From: Mariannaea sp. PMI_226
Lineage: Eukaryota; Ascomycota; Sordariomycetes; Hypocreales; Nectriaceae
Assembly (NCBI GenBank): GCA_024336345.1
Contig: JANFOG010000010.1
Span: forward strand, 496,001 to 560,000
Reading direction: 5' to 3'
Length of the DNA: 64,000 bases
This document shows, piece after piece, positions 24,601 to 35,725 of the stretch (positions are counted from its first letter, which is position 1; each line of letters starts with the position of its first letter). The notes under the pieces are model-generated. The model worked only from the letters and a program-made list of their open reading frames with translations, was not told the DNA's origin and ran no database searches. The position numbers were made by a program, and so were the translations under genes.

Positions 24601-26416
24601 CTTATCTCTTGGCAGGGTTGTAGGGGGGCGGACTAGACAAGGATGGGGCTAGCCTTTGATTGACACGGCTTGCGCCCGTGGGACATAACATCCCCCGCCA
24701 ATATCCTTGCTCGCTCATCCCTGCGGGGGCGTCAAGGTGAAAGATTTCGAAGCTTGCTTGCGACGTATGGTAACTGAAGTCGACCCAACCTGTAAAAGCC
24801 AAACCTGTTATCGGCGTCGGGCTTGTTCAGGCTGCTACGAGGCCTCTTAGTGACCGCTTCTGACCTTTGGTTCCGTATATCGTTGGCATGTGCAAATACA
24901 TCTGCATGTACTTGGGATCAAAACAGTCTGCTGGTTGAAGAGCACGTCTGTACGCTTACTATCATTGACCAGGCTTGTTGTGCTCCCTTCCTGCTCTACT
25001 CTGTCGCATCGATAACGCACCTAATACCGAACAGACAAGAGCACTGTGGGATTTGTAATTGATCTCAAGCTTCTCTACCGTCACTGAGACGAGCATGAGG
25101 ATACATTAAACTAAACTTATAGTCTACCATGTATATCTATAAATCTGTATTAAAGATCACTGCGACATGGTCTCGATCAAGGCCCCCGCCGTTTCATCAA
25201 CGGTCAAAATCGATCATATTGCGCCCGCACAGCCTTGCGAGGGACCTCTCTTGCGGGCGTCAGAATGCGAGATTCCCGCTCGTTGACCTGGGGAAATGTG
25301 ACGCCTGTGTAATATTTAAGTAGACGTTGATCCCGCCATTGCAAGTTCAGTTCCTGAGAGCTCTGGGCTTTCCTTTCATGCCTTTTGTAGGAGCTCAAGA
25401 GCTGCTTCGGAGCAACATGTTGGCATCACCATAACTCGACCACGGACGGACGATACCTGGTTCCATTGTCTCCAATGGAGATGTCTTCACCCCCGTATTG
25501 GGTATCTCACCAATACATACAGTCTCAACTCTTTGCCTATTGTTTCTCGCCCTCGGCGCAGGCCGTCAGCGTACCTTACTCGTCCGGACGAAGAGTCGAA
25601 TCCTTATCGGACCCTCATCTTACGCTCATGCACGAGTTGCTAGCGGCTCAGCACAGATATCGGATAGAAAATGGAACGGATCTCTCGGCTCAGATCATTG
25701 AACACCGAACCTTGTCTGCATCGGATTTCTCATTAATGACCCTCTGGCTTTTTCCAAGATGGATGTTATCCTTTACTACCCTTGCGCAGAGGCGGTCTCA
25801 AACGTCTCCGATTTCGTGCCACTTGCCTGTGGCGTATTTAGCGTAGAGATAAGAGGATTCTGTAGTTGGGATCGGAAACAGCAATAATCGTACATGTCGA
25901 ATTGGCTCAGCCGATGGCCAGATTGGTAAGCTCGCGAGATAGGCTCAATACTCAGCCGCTGCGATTCCGTATTTCCAAATTGAGTGAGTTGTTGCCGTGG
26001 AACTTGAGACTGCCCTCTCTTTAGATCCGCGCGACCCTCCTGAGTTTATTTAGCAAGAGAGAGAAGGACGATTGAAAGATGAGACACAAAAGACGTTCGA
26101 AAAAGTTTGAAAAATGCAATAACCAGTAGACCTTTGAGTGGGATGAAGCTAAGGTAATCGATGTGATGCTGATTGGGCACGTTTTTAGTTGCGTGTCTTA
26201 AAAAACCATCTTGCCCGTTTTCGCCGTTTACCCGGCTGATAACAACTGGAGGCTGGCGAGGCATAATGATATTGTCCGGTAACCTTCTCTAGGGTATCGG
26301 GAGGGCTTGAGGCTGTCAAGAGGATTGTCTCAAAAATGTTTCCAGGCGGCTTCTTATTCGATTTGAGGCTGTGAGGCTCAATTCTAGACGAAATGGCAAG
26401 TCGCGACTGGCCAAGC
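21655..26416. other. Long intergenic region upstream of the ammonium transporter
   Basis: 4.7 kb without a recognisable gene. The first 500 bases are the probable leader and promoter of the transporter. 22.3-23.1 kb carries a cluster of GATA sites (separate entry). A CA repeat lies near 22350-22368. 23.3-26.4 kb holds only frames under 140 codons, none with known motifs or conserved-looking splice sites, and is probably non-coding. Confidence 0.55.
22317..23127. promoter_or_regulatory. Cluster of six GATAAG sites (AreA/Nit2 type)
   Basis: GATAAG occurs at 22317-22322, 22570-22575, 22613-22618 and 22998-23003, and its reverse complement CTTATC at 22869-22874 and 23122-23127. They lie 0.66-1.47 kb upstream of the ammonium transporter start. 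GATA factors of the AreA/Nit2 type bind HGATAR and activate nitrogen-scavenging genes when preferred nitrogen is short. Binding is inferred, not shown. Confidence 0.55.
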
Positions 26417-27079
26417 TTAAGGTTGAATCTCTGACCTCCATTCATTCTCCAACTCAATCAACTGCTCTGCCACTTTCCAAGGGACTTCCTCCTCCAAAAC
26501 TCTTCTCTTATCATCGGCTATCCGATCGAGCACATACTTGCTCACGGTTGCCGCATCTCTTTCTGCCGGCCGCCCGATGCCAATGGCGATCCGCGCAAAT
26601 GGCGATTCAGGGTACTTGCCTTGAGATAGTGACCCCTTGATGCTTTTGATTCCGTTGTGTCCCTTGTGACTTCGATCCCAGGCGGTCAGTCGTACTACAC
26701 CAAAGTCCTTCTCTAATTCATCATGGACGATGACAAGACTGAGTGATGATGCCTCATGGCCTTTGACGATGTCCTGCCATACACGAGCAACAAATCCTCC
26801 AGATACATTCATCAGTGTAGGTGATTGGACCAATATGTACTTTGATCCCTGAGACACTAAGCATTTTTGCTTCCCAAGTGTCACCTCATGAAAGGCTGGA
26901 TACCGAAGAACTTTTGATAGGCCATTGAGGGCAAAATGACCGGCTGAATGAAGGCTGTCGTATTTGGGTAAAGGATTTCCAATACTGACAACAAGAAACC
27001 GAGGGTTAAACATTATCGACAAAATGGATGAGCCCAAAGCTTGTAAATCTTCGAACCAGCAAATCTGAGTGAAAGACAC
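26417..27079 (-). CDS. PTH1: Peptidyl-tRNA hydrolase, bacterial-type Pth1
   Basis: A 220-residue intronless frame. Motifs of the Pth family appear in order: VVSIGNPLPKYDSLHSAGH (strand and catalytic His region, about residues 31-49), VIVHDELEKDFGVVRL (the catalytic Asp motif, about 115-130) and SHKGHNGIKSI (about 136-146). The enzyme releases peptides from prematurely dropped peptidyl-tRNA. The first ATG gives about 22 residues before the core; an internal ATG (residue 23, MFNPRFLVV) would start exactly at the domain, so the extra N-terminus may be a targeting peptide or not translated. The gene is divergent from the BAR-domain gene, with a 282-base shared upstream region. Confidence 0.9.
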   Translation of the reverse strand: MSFTQICWFEDLQALGSSILSIMFNPRFLVVSIGNPLPKYDSLHSAGHFALNGLSKVLRYPAFHEVTLGKQKCLVSQGSKYILVQSPTLMNVSGGFVARVWQDIVKGHEASSLSLVIVHDELEKDFGVVRLTAWDRSHKGHNGIKSIKGSLSQGKYPESPFARIAIGIGRPAERDAATVSKYVLDRIADDKRRVLEEEVPWKVAEQLIELENEWRSEIQP

Positions 27080-27361
27080 GGTGTCACGTGAGCATCAGTT
27101 GGAGAAAGAATCAAGGTAACTCGACGCGCATTATGGGAGCTCAGCCCCGCCGCTGACGTAGATCAGCCGATTGGGCCGACTTTGTGGCTGTGCTGCCGGT
27201 TTTGTCGTTGCTCACTGTCCAAGGTTCATGCCAACTTGTTGCAACTTTCACAGCTAACCAAACCTCTCCTTTTACAAACGCTTTTGTCGACTCCGCTTCG
27301 AGCTTTCATCCCATATTCCACCAGAACCAGCTTCAAATTTGTGCATTGCGAGGCCGCCAAC

Positions 27362-28369
27362 ATGTCGTGGGCGGGTAAGCCAACTTTGTCACCCCGCAAT
27401 TGGAATCGAGGAGGATCTCTAATATCGTGTCGTAGGGTTTAAGAAGAATGTGAACCGCGCGACGACGCAGGTGATGATGAAGACAGGTATGCTCGATTTT
27501 TCTGCTTCTACTCCGAAGAATCCGGCTAAGGCGTCTTTATAGGGCACGTGGAGAAGACGAACGATCGGGACTATGAGGTGGAAGAGAGGTCAGTCAATAA
27601 TCAATCACGTGCGACCGAGCTCGAGACTGACGCGCGACCAGACGATTCAAAACGATGGAAGCAGCAGCGTTACGATTGCAAAAAGAATCAAAGGGCTACT
27701 TAGACTCACTAAGAGGTATGGTTATCTTACTACTGCGGCGTTCCGACGAATACTGACTTTGAGACAGCTATGACTGCCTCTCAAATGCGAATTGCCGAAA
27801 CCATCGATGCATTTTACGGTGACGCGGGCGCAAAGGACGGCGTGAGCAGGAGCTACAAACAGGCAGTCGAGGACCTCGACGCTGAAACGATCAAGGCTCT
27901 CGATGGGCCATACCGAACCACCGTTCTTGATCCCATTTCTCGCTTTTGCGCCTACTTCCCCGATGTAAACGAGTGTATCAAGAAGCGGTCTCACAAACTC
28001 CTGGATTATGACGCCCTCAGAGCCAAGGTTAAGCGCCTCGTTGATAAGCCCGATAAAGATGCAACCAAGCTACCTCGAACCGAGAAGGAGATGGAAATGG
28101 CCAAGGCTGCTTACGAGCAATTGAACGAGCAACTCAGTAGCGAACTGCCTCAGCTTATCGATTTACGTGTGCCGTACCTAGATCCCAGCTTCGAGGCACT
28201 TGTCAAGATCCAGCTACGATTCTGCGCAGAAGCCTACTCGCGCATGGCACAAGTCCAGCAATATCTCGACGCGGACACTAGGGATCAATACGCCGAGGGA
28301 CACTTGGATGCTAGGGTAGAACAAGTTCTACAGGAGATCCGAGAATTGAGCATTAGCGGCACTGTTTAA
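27362..28369 (+). CDS. hob3: BAR-domain protein, Rvs161/Hob3 type
   Basis: Five exons, 27362..27374, 27436..27486, 27543..27588, 27642..27715 and 27768..28369, give 261 residues with exact phase closure. The N-terminus reads MSWAGFKKNVNRATTQ, the amphipathic start typical of N-BAR proteins. The rest is one continuous BAR coiled coil: EERRFKTMEAAALRLQKESK in helix 1, the FYGD segment, LDPISRFCAYFPDVNECIKK in helix 2, and YEQLNEQLSSELPQLIDLRV with FEALVKIQLRFCAEAYSRM in helix 3. No SH3 domain follows, which marks the Rvs161/Hob3 partner rather than Rvs167/Hob1. It acts in endocytic vesicle scission and actin patch organisation as a heterodimer. The first coding exon is just 13 bases and the first four introns are 52-61 bases. 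Confidence 0.95.
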
Positions 28370-28754
28370 GAAGGCGAAGGATATTTGAGTGGTTAGCCAG
28401 GGCATTTTTTTTTTGGGAAACGGCGTACGGAATCATTTGTAGTTGTTCTTGTGCAAAAACACCAATGTCATCTTAACAAAGACATGAATAGACAACCTAC
28501 CTATAGTGAACGCTAGATCTTGGAGGCAAGGTGAACTCGTACTTGACAATGCGGGTGTTCTCTCGATGAATCATTCGTCCCTTTTTCAGTACCTATAATA
28601 TCAGGTTGAGAACCGAGGGTAGCCTATCTTTGAATGAGATCTATCCCTCCAATAGTCTCACTCAAAACTCGAGGATAATTCATAGCCTCGCCAAGAAGCT
28701 TTCATAGCACATTAAATCATAATTCTAAACCCTTCCATCAAGTCGTGATCGGAT
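28370..28754. other. Convergent 3' flanks, no gene seen
   Basis: 385 bases between the BAR-protein and decapping-subunit stops. The sequence is AT-rich with T-runs at about 28407. No gene is visible. Confidence 0.6.
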
Positions 28755-29423
28755 TTAGTGATCGCCACCACCATTATTCGACTGCCCAAACAAGTCGCTT
28801 AGGCTGAGTCTGCGGCCGACAGCCTGCATCGCTGGACCCGCCTCGGGTCCTTGTGCTTCGGCAGGTCCAGCAGATCTTGCGACTTTCCACGCCTCCTGGA
28901 TCATGGCTGCATTCTCGGCCCTCGTCCCGTCCTTGTCGTTGTGAATCCATACTCCTAGCACCTTTTCACCCTCCTCCCAGTTGCCTTCCACACGCATGAT
29001 AATGAGATCAACCGAAAATTCGATATGGGATACTCTGGCGAGATCTGCAACCATGTTGTCAAGACCCCTTCTGTTCAGGACAAACATGCATGCTCTAGGA
29101 CGATGATTGGGATCCTCGGGCAGGGGCGACTGTCCACACACAAACAAAGTTCCTTCAACGCCAGACTTATCCCATCCACCCGTATTGCTATCAAACGTGT
29201 AAATGACGGCATTTGCTGCTATGCTAAGGATAGTGTGAATCGAGGGGAGATAGCGTTGGAGGACAGAGAGATTGAGTCCTGTGTTTGAGCGCAGCGGGGG
29301 AGGGGCATATGAGCTGTGTGCGGGATAGTGTGCGACGGCGTCGGACTCGTAATCCGAAACAGCGGGGATGCGATTCGAAGGTTGCCGTTTGTGCGTCGAC
29401 TTTCGCGGTGTTTGACGGCTCAT
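28755..29423 (-). CDS. DCP1: Dcp1-like mRNA decapping subunit
   Basis: A 222-residue intronless protein. The first 45 residues are basic, Ser/Pro-rich and probably disordered. An EVH1-type Dcp1 domain follows at about 48-185, with the characteristic NLSVLQRYLPSIHTILSIAA helix, the AVIYTFDSNTGGWDKSGVEG segment, the GTLFVCG strand, the MFVLNRRGLDNMV region and the GVWIHNDKDGTR turn. This is the signature order of Dcp1, which activates the Dcp2 decapping enzyme in P-bodies. The C-terminus has a short LSLSDLFGQ motif of the leucine-rich kind seen in decapping partners. The protein is shorter than animal DCP1 and lacks the trimerisation tail. It is divergent from the 5-phosphatase gene. Confidence 0.9.
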   Translation of the reverse strand: MSRQTPRKSTHKRQPSNRIPAVSDYESDAVAHYPAHSSYAPPPLRSNTGLNLSVLQRYLPSIHTILSIAANAVIYTFDSNTGGWDKSGVEGTLFVCGQSPLPEDPNHRPRACMFVLNRRGLDNMVADLARVSHIEFSVDLIIMRVEGNWEEGEKVLGVWIHNDKDGTRAENAAMIQEAWKVARSAGPAEAQGPEAGPAMQAVGRRLSLSDLFGQSNNGGGDH

Positions 29424-30031
29424 ATTGCTGCGGCTGGGAGGAAACAGAGCGAAAGGCTGTGAAGGGTTATCGATCGTGGCAGCGAGGTGAACTGAACGCT
29501 AAATGAGTGCGCGTAGGTATTAAGGCACCTAAACTTGCATGAAAATTGATAGAAATACTATATTCACGAAGCTGAAGTAACGGAAAGGAGGTAAGAAGCA
29601 GTAGCGGGAGGAGGTGATTTGGCGCAAAGAGATGGATGAGTTGATATGACTGGGACATAATTGTTGGGCACTGGTTTCAGTAGAGCTTGGTCCTTGTTGC
29701 CTTATCGATAAGCGTGGAATGACGCTTGACTCGACCGCGGGGCTACCCAAGTTCCCAGTAGCTTCCTTCATCCCCATGAGTGCAGCCCAGATTCGAATGA
29801 TTACAATCCTTCGCGAGCCTGGGCCGATGATCCAGTAATCTCTTTTCGTTATAGAATATCCAAATTATATCTAATTCTTGCTCATTCGCACACAAAATCG
29901 AGGTCCTACAATCAAGCGCACCTGCAGTTGACATGATCTAGTGGACTAGGAGCTCAAGTCGGCGAGGTTCTCCTTATACCGCTCGTCGAAGGCGCCGGAT
30001 TAACAGATCGCTTTCTTCTCGTGCGTCTACG
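29424..30031. other. Shared divergent promoter region
   Basis: 608 bases between the starts of the Dcp1-like and 5-phosphatase genes. No gene or clear element is recognised. GATA motifs occur near 29703-29710 (TTATCGATAAG). Confidence 0.5.
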
Positions 30032-32968
30032 ATGGGTTCTCAACTCGATGACTCCCAGGCTCAGCCGGGGAACCCAGAAGCGGTCGAATTTACACCTGCG
30101 ACGACGCCGCAGTCCCTCGCGAAGGCCGTCTATGCCCGACGAGAAGAATACACTAGGCCGCACCAGATAAAGGTCAAAATTGGGACCTGGAACGTAGCAG
30201 CGTGTCCAGGAACAGATGGCGACCTTGCTAATTGGTTCACTGAAGGACAAGGCATCGACCAAGACTTTGCGACAATTGATCTCTCTAAGAACTCATCCGT
30301 GGAGCGTACCGACCCTGCACACCAAGATGAGAACTACAAGCCTTATCATATAGTTGCTAGAGAAAAAATTGGTCTTTACGTCCTGGGGCTACAAGAGATC
30401 GTTGATCTGAACTACACAAAAGACTATGTAAATCGCGCCATGTATACGGACACATCAACACTGGATAAGTGGCAGGCTGCTCTGGAAGCCGCCCTCCCTT
30501 CAGGTTATGAGATGATCATGACCGAGCAGATGACGGGGCTTTTACTGCTGGTCTACGCATCCCCAGAGGTGGCTGCTACCATCAGCAACGTCAGTACGAA
30601 GCAAGTTGGGACCGGCCTTTGGGGTTTGGGGAACAAAGGTGCCGTCAGTACACGACTCCTCCTAGGAGAAACCACTCGAATGGTTTTCATCAACAGTCAT
30701 CTTGCTAGCGGTACAAGTGAAAAAGACCTAGAGAGGAGATGTTGGGACGCGGGACAGGTTGTCACAAAGACGCAGTTCGACCCAATCGTTATCTCTGGAG
30801 TAGAAGACGACGAGGGTGAAAAGATCGGCGATGAGGATCTTGCCTTTTGGTTTGGCGACTTGAATTTCCGGCTTGATGGACTACCAGGCGATGATATCAG
30901 GCGACTTTTAGAACTGCATGTGCGGGGTGAATATGGCGCTGCAGACGATAAACCAACGGGTACATGGACGGAGGAAGATGACGCAATTACGTTGAAGAAT
31001 TCTGATAATGATGATGGAACAACCACTACAGATACCAACTCATCATATTCTCGACACGAGAGGATGGATTCAGAAATTACTCTGCCCGATCCGGACGACT
31101 TCCCTGAGGACCCTAGTCAAGACCCGACCTCGTTGCAAGCGACGATTGACTCGTTGTTGCCCCATGACCAGCTGCGGAGAATGATAAAGCATCGGAAAGT
31201 ATTCCATGATGGCTGGCGAGAAGGTGCCATCAGTTTCCTCCCAACGTACAAATATGACGTGGGAACCATTGGTCAATTTGACTCAAGTGAGAAGCAACGT
31301 GCGCCAAGCTGGTGCGATCGAATATTGTTTCGAACTCGAACGGACAGAGAGAAATTCGAACAAAAGCTCCAGGAGGAGGAGGAAGCGAGGAAGAAAGACG
31401 AGGAAATGAAGGCTAGGGGCCTCGAAGATGACGACGACGTGCTGTTCAGTTATGACCCAGACGCAGATGGGGATGAGCCCGCATCCTCCAGTGAAGAGTT
31501 CCAATATTACGAGTACGACGAAAATGAAGACCCCGAGGCAGAGGACATTCTTACCAAGGAAGGGTTCCATGATCGAATAAACCTGGAAATCTATGCCTCT
31601 CATCAACGTATCAGTTCGTCTGATCACAAGCCAATCACATCTATTTTTACACTTGACTATGATGCTGTAGTTCCAGAGCTCAAACAAATAGTTCATGCTG
31701 AAGTTGCTCGCGAACTTGACAGGGCTGAAAACGAGGGCAGGCCCGGCATTACTGTTATCGTCGAGGGGGGAGAAGGAGGGTTCAATGGCGATGATAGAGT
31801 GGTAGATTTCGGCTCAGTCAGGCCCCTGGAGAGGAAGACGCGTTCACTAACAGTCGCGAATACGAGTAGCGTGCCAGCTACCTTTTCCTTTGTTGAGAGA
31901 CCAACTGTTGAAGAAGGGGAGGAGCAAATCAAGGGTTGGTTGAAGACGAGTTTTGTTCGAGCGGATGAAGATTCTCCAGAACCCCTTGGGAAATCTGTCA
32001 CACTCGAACCGGGAGAGACGGTCTCAATTCTTGTGGAAATACAGATCTACTCGATACTCCACATCCGTGCGCTCAATGAGGTCCGTTCATTGATTGAGGA
32101 TGTGCTAGTCCTTCGGGTAGAAGATGGCCGTGATCACTTCGTTCCCGTTCGCGGCACGTGGCAACCAACTTGTCTTGGACGGTCAATTTCGGAACTTATT
32201 CGAGTCCCTGACGGTGGAATAATCAAGTTTTTGAAAGACAACGATATTAAAGGTGTAATCTCGGATGATTGGCCCCCGCATGTCTCAGTACCCAGGGAAC
32301 TGCTCAAACTTACAGACGCAGCTGCGAATCTCGTGGAGAGGAGTGTTGCCGATGCCGCCATGTTGGACGATGCAGCATTGCCTCAAGAAGCTGGCTGGCC
32401 AGTCGACCCAGCGACATGGAGAATGCAAGAAAGCGAGAGGCAGGCGCATCAAACTGAGATGATAAATGCCCTGGATACTGATTCACCACTAATTGAATCT
32501 TTGTCCATTGACATGCTGGCCTCAACGAAGCTCGAGGTCCTTTTTTCTGTACTGTGGCTTTTCCTGGAATCTCTGACAGATGGCATCATCCCGGCGCATC
32601 TCTGGACTAAGCTTTCTGCGATGTCACCAAACATCTCCTCAATTCCAGTCGCTTCGTGGCCTGATTCCAAAGCAGAAATCCTCGACATCCTGGCATCAGC
32701 ACCGAACCACAACATTGCATTTGTCTTCTTGGCGGCCACGCTGTCGCGCATCGCCTCAGAACTTACGCCTACTACCACTCTCACCCGGCGAATAAGTTTT
32801 CGACTCGGTGGGGAAAAGGAAGATACAAGGAGGAGAAGAACGCGGGAGAGAAGGTTTGCGGAGTTGGTCGGCCCTCTAGTATGTCGAATAGATGAGAAGG
32901 AGAAAGGGGCCAAGGACAGGGCGAGACTAGTGTTAGAGATGTTTCTGCGAAGGGATGATGGAAGCTAG
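30032..32968 (+). CDS. Inositol polyphosphate 5-phosphatase, OCRL/INPP5B-like
   Basis: A 978-residue protein in one uninterrupted frame. The 5-phosphatase catalytic domain spans about residues 45-555. It contains GTWNVAA (about 51-57), LGLQEIVDL, WFGDLNFRLD (about 272-281), the APSWCDRILFR motif (about 422-432) and SSDHKPI (about 529-535), so the metal-binding and catalytic residues are all there. An acidic, Asp/Glu-rich insertion of about 90 residues lies within the domain before the last motif. An ASH domain follows at about 587-705 (VDFGSVRP, with alternating strands), then a RhoGAP-like helical domain to about 915 and a basic Arg-rich C-terminus. The enzyme should remove the 5-phosphate of PI(4,5)P2 and related lipids on endosomal and Golgi membranes. 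No GIFR-type arginine finger is seen in the GAP region, as in OCRL. The catalytic assignment is firm; the GAP fold is inferred. Confidence 0.93.
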   Translation: MGSQLDDSQAQPGNPEAVEFTPATTPQSLAKAVYARREEYTRPHQIKVKIGTWNVAACPGTDGDLANWFTEGQGIDQDFATIDLSKNSSVERTDPAHQDENYKPYHIVAREKIGLYVLGLQEIVDLNYTKDYVNRAMYTDTSTLDKWQAALEAALPSGYEMIMTEQMTGLLLLVYASPEVAATISNVSTKQVGTGLWGLGNKGAVSTRLLLGETTRMVFINSHLASGTSEKDLERRCWDAGQVVTKTQFDPIVISGVEDDEGEKIGDEDLAFWFGDLNFRLDGLPGDDIRRLLELHVRGEYGAADDKPTGTWTEEDDAITLKNSDNDDGTTTTDTNSSYSRHERMDSEITLPDPDDFPEDPSQDPTSLQATIDSLLPHDQLRRMIKHRKVFHDGWREGAISFLPTYKYDVGTIGQFDSSEKQRAPSWCDRILFRTRTDREKFEQKLQEEEEARKKDEEMKARGLEDDDDVLFSYDPDADGDEPASSSEEFQYYEYDENEDPEAEDILTKEGFHDRINLEIYASHQRISSSDHKPITSIFTLDYDAVVPELKQIVHAEVARELDRAENEGRPGITVIVEGGEGGFNGDDRVVDFGSVRPLERKTRSLTVANTSSVPATFSFVERPTVEEGEEQIKGWLKTSFVRADEDSPEPLGKSVTLEPGETVSILVEIQIYSILHIRALNEVRSLIEDVLVLRVEDGRDHFVPVRGTWQPTCLGRSISELIRVPDGGIIKFLKDNDIKGVISDDWPPHVSVPRELLKLTDAAANLVERSVADAAMLDDAALPQEAGWPVDPATWRMQESERQAHQTEMINALDTDSPLIESLSIDMLASTKLEVLFSVLWLFLESLTDGIIPAHLWTKLSAMSPNISSIPVASWPDSKAEILDILASAPNHNIAFVFLAATLSRIASELTPTTTLTRRISFRLGGEKEDTRRRRTRERRFAELVGPLVCRIDEKEKGAKDRARLVLEMFLRRDDGS

Positions 32969-34702
32969 AAGCGGAAACAGCGAGTAATGTCAAAGGACGC
33001 ACGGGCGAGTGTGTGAGATTTGTAGATGTTCCCTGCAAGGGGATTCGCAATCGATCTTGGATTGGTGCAGAGTGTATTTGGCGGTTTCTTGTACAGCTAA
33101 CAGAGTTCCTTGATTAGACGCTAGGAAAGCATTGTTTCTATCTGGGGCATGAGACCTTTAGTATATTATCTGAAATGCCTTGGCTTTGAAAGCAGAATAA
33201 TTATGAGCAAACCTCGCCGGTGTTAGATAATGTGCGAAGCAGAACTTCGTGGCGCTTGTTGAACGCGTTACCAACGCAAGGATCCTAACATACTGAGCTG
33301 ATAAGAATATGAATCGGGATATTTAGTTAGTGATTTCTTTCCGATTTTGCGAAAAGGGGAAGGACATACTATTGCATTGTATTTGGATACTCTCCATGTC
33401 GGTACTCGTGCTATGTGGCTATTCGCTGCACGCTTTCCAACTGGCGAGAGCACGAACGGTAGGGGGAGTCAATGCGTCAAGCCAGAACAAAGCGCAGAAC
33501 GTATCTAAGGAAGGTTTACTATATTTAATATATATGATGAGCCTCTTGGGGGACTGGAAATGACTGGGATACTTTGGTTCGCATGCTGCGTCGACGCATC
33601 GCCCTGATGTCGGGTTCTCGCCTCCACCTAATGTGATGGTCTCCGAAGAGAAAAGGGAAGGTGAGAAATCACTAGACTGCCGAGGGCTCCTTGACAAAAG
33701 TAATACTGATATATTCTCGTATGTTAATTTGATGATCACTTCAACAATATTGCTGCTGTTGAAATTCTCCGCGCTATGCGAGCACCGCATTCTGCTGTGC
33801 AAATTAGTAGAGGGTAGTCGTCGACATCCAAGAACATCGAGTGTACAGGCGAACAGCAGCAAGATTTCACACCTATTTTAACATGAATAGCTATAATATA
33901 CTACGATAGACAGTCGATAAATGATGGAAAAGCAGCTCAAGTAACCGTGTTGATGTCGTTGCTCAGTGTCTGGCACCGTTCCTTGAGGCTATGCTTGATG
34001 ACCCAAGATGCTCCCAAACAAGTAAGTAATACACACTTTTGATGAACAGACTAGCGCGATGTACTGAGAACGGCATCACAGTGTTCCGAAAGCATTTAGG
34101 CATACTTAACCACGGGCTTGATTCTGCTCTGGTGCAGATGGATGCTTGCTTTTGGCGAGTGTGCTGGAACGATTCAGGACAAAGCTATCATAGTTAGTTT
34201 CGAGGCCACCAGGGGATTAGATCATTCTAGAAAAGGGAAACAAAGAGTCATGAACTTAGAATAATGACTAAATTACATCTGAAACTGTACTATGTATCTG
34301 TGTGTTTGAATTTCTTGCAGGTGTACTGTCTAGAGCGATGCCTTGTGACCTAGGCCGGCCCCTCCCCCTTCTGACAGCTGCCTCAGGCGTTTGCCTCTCT
34401 CCTATTCACTCTTCCTCCACCTCCCTTTCCTCTGCAACTTTTCTATCCTCAGTCCTTCAACCTCCATCGTTCACACATGACCATCCTCAAGATAACGCCC
34501 GATATCTTGACTTCCTTTAAACTCGTGGCCAATCACACATCCTCCTCTGTCCCTGTAGAGCTTTACGATCTGTCTCCTTGGATCTTTCCCTCTCCTATTC
34601 TGAACTCCGCATTTTCGAGACCTTCTTCTACTACGGGAATTCTGTCCTTGCACACTCAAGAAACCCTTACAGAGCACCACCAACCTGATACTCAGCGTCA
34701 AG
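32969..34702. other. Intergenic, no gene seen
   Basis: 1.7 kb with A/T-rich stretches at about 33500-33540 and 33880-33920. A C/T-rich stretch at 34340-34450 probably marks the promoter or leader of the next gene. Open frames at 34302-34520 and 34477-34782 overlap out of frame and look unlike conserved proteins. Confidence 0.5.
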
Positions 34703-35725
34703 ATGTCCTGGCGGGTACTGAGCACGCAGACATCCAAGATGTCACAACAATATCGCTATATGCTGGAGAAGAGGTCCTCTAACTTCCTGGATGAAATCAT
34801 CACCGTTCGCAATCGGGCGACTAAATTCGCTGCACCCCAGGATGTTATCATCACTGCAGCAGAAGTTCCACTTCCCCGGCAGACTGAAGAAGAAGAGCAC
34901 GACCTCCAAGACAATTTTTCCATCTTCAACTTCCCTTGGCTTCTAAACGCCGGAGCCAATGACCAGGTTTAGGAGACCTATGACTCCTCGAAAACAACAC
35001 AGCCAGCCGATCCACCCGGTTGGGATGATTATTCTACCGAACAATCAAGTTCTTTCGATCAAGCTTCCTCCGATGCACCACTTAATGAATCTGATGATAC
35101 TTTCGTCGTGGATGAAGATGAGGCAGCAGTCTTCGAGCAGTGGATCTCTGAAGCAACTGCCAACGAACCCGAACGGCTGGACGACAACTTAGCAATGGAG
35201 CGATCTCAGCAGCAGAATGTTCTTTTCACACCACGAAAAGATCTGTTTCATCTAGATCTCTGGACCTATATGGATCAGCTAGAGATTGAGATGGAAATTG
35301 CCAACATGAACCTGTCAACTCTACTTCCTACCAAGCAGGCGCCTCTAGACCCGGAGAGACTTCCTCCATTTACCTGCGGATTTCCACCTCCCTCTGATGG
35401 TAGTATTTCTGCGAGCGATCTCGTTGAGTTGCAGAAATCCATTGACCAGGGAAAGCACTTCCTCAATTATGTTCAACTGAGCATCGATGAAGTTAAGAAC
35501 TCGCTCAACCGAAGAGAGGATCGCCACGCCCTCGCAGACAATGGTGGAGACATTACTACCTTCATGAAGAGCAGCGGACGTGGAAGCCCTCTTTTCAACT
35601 GCACCAGCATTGACGAGCAAGCCCAAGGAGATTCCGGGTTTGGTACCCGTCGACTTCGAAGACGCCCCAGGATGTTCTTTGGTAGTGACAACCTTTCTAC
35701 CACCCCCCAAGCTTATGGCATCTAA
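34703..35725 (+). CDS. Unknown acidic protein, frame interrupted by in-frame TAG
   Basis: From ATG 34703 a frame of 89 codons runs to TAG at 34970-34972. The same frame then continues open, without an ATG for 73 codons, to a stop at 35723-35725, which would give about 340 residues in all. The protein is acidic and polar, with a SNFLDEIITVRNRATKF helix near the start, an Asp/Glu/Ser-rich middle (about 105-150), a KDLFHLDLWTYMDQLEIEME helix at about 180-200, and a basic Arg-rich tail (RRLRRRPRMFF). I do not recognise a family. The lack of an ATG after the TAG argues that the downstream part is a continuation. Either a very short intron of 36 bases (34967-35002, GTTTAG...CACAG) removes the stop, or the stop is read through, or the gene is newly broken. 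No longer in-phase intron with good sites was found. Confidence 0.45.

Noticed and set aside
24229..24652. Three overlapping frames of 95-135 codons
   Set aside because: Three frames open at once in a G/C-rich patch is a compositional effect; none has a motif.
25466..25846. Open frame of 126 codons on the + strand
   Set aside because: No family resemblance, no splice support and no promoter-like leader.
34477..34782. Frame of 101 codons overlapping the start of the TAG-interrupted gene
   Set aside because: It is in another frame, and the frame starting at 34703 continues into the well-formed downstream part; no join in phase was found.
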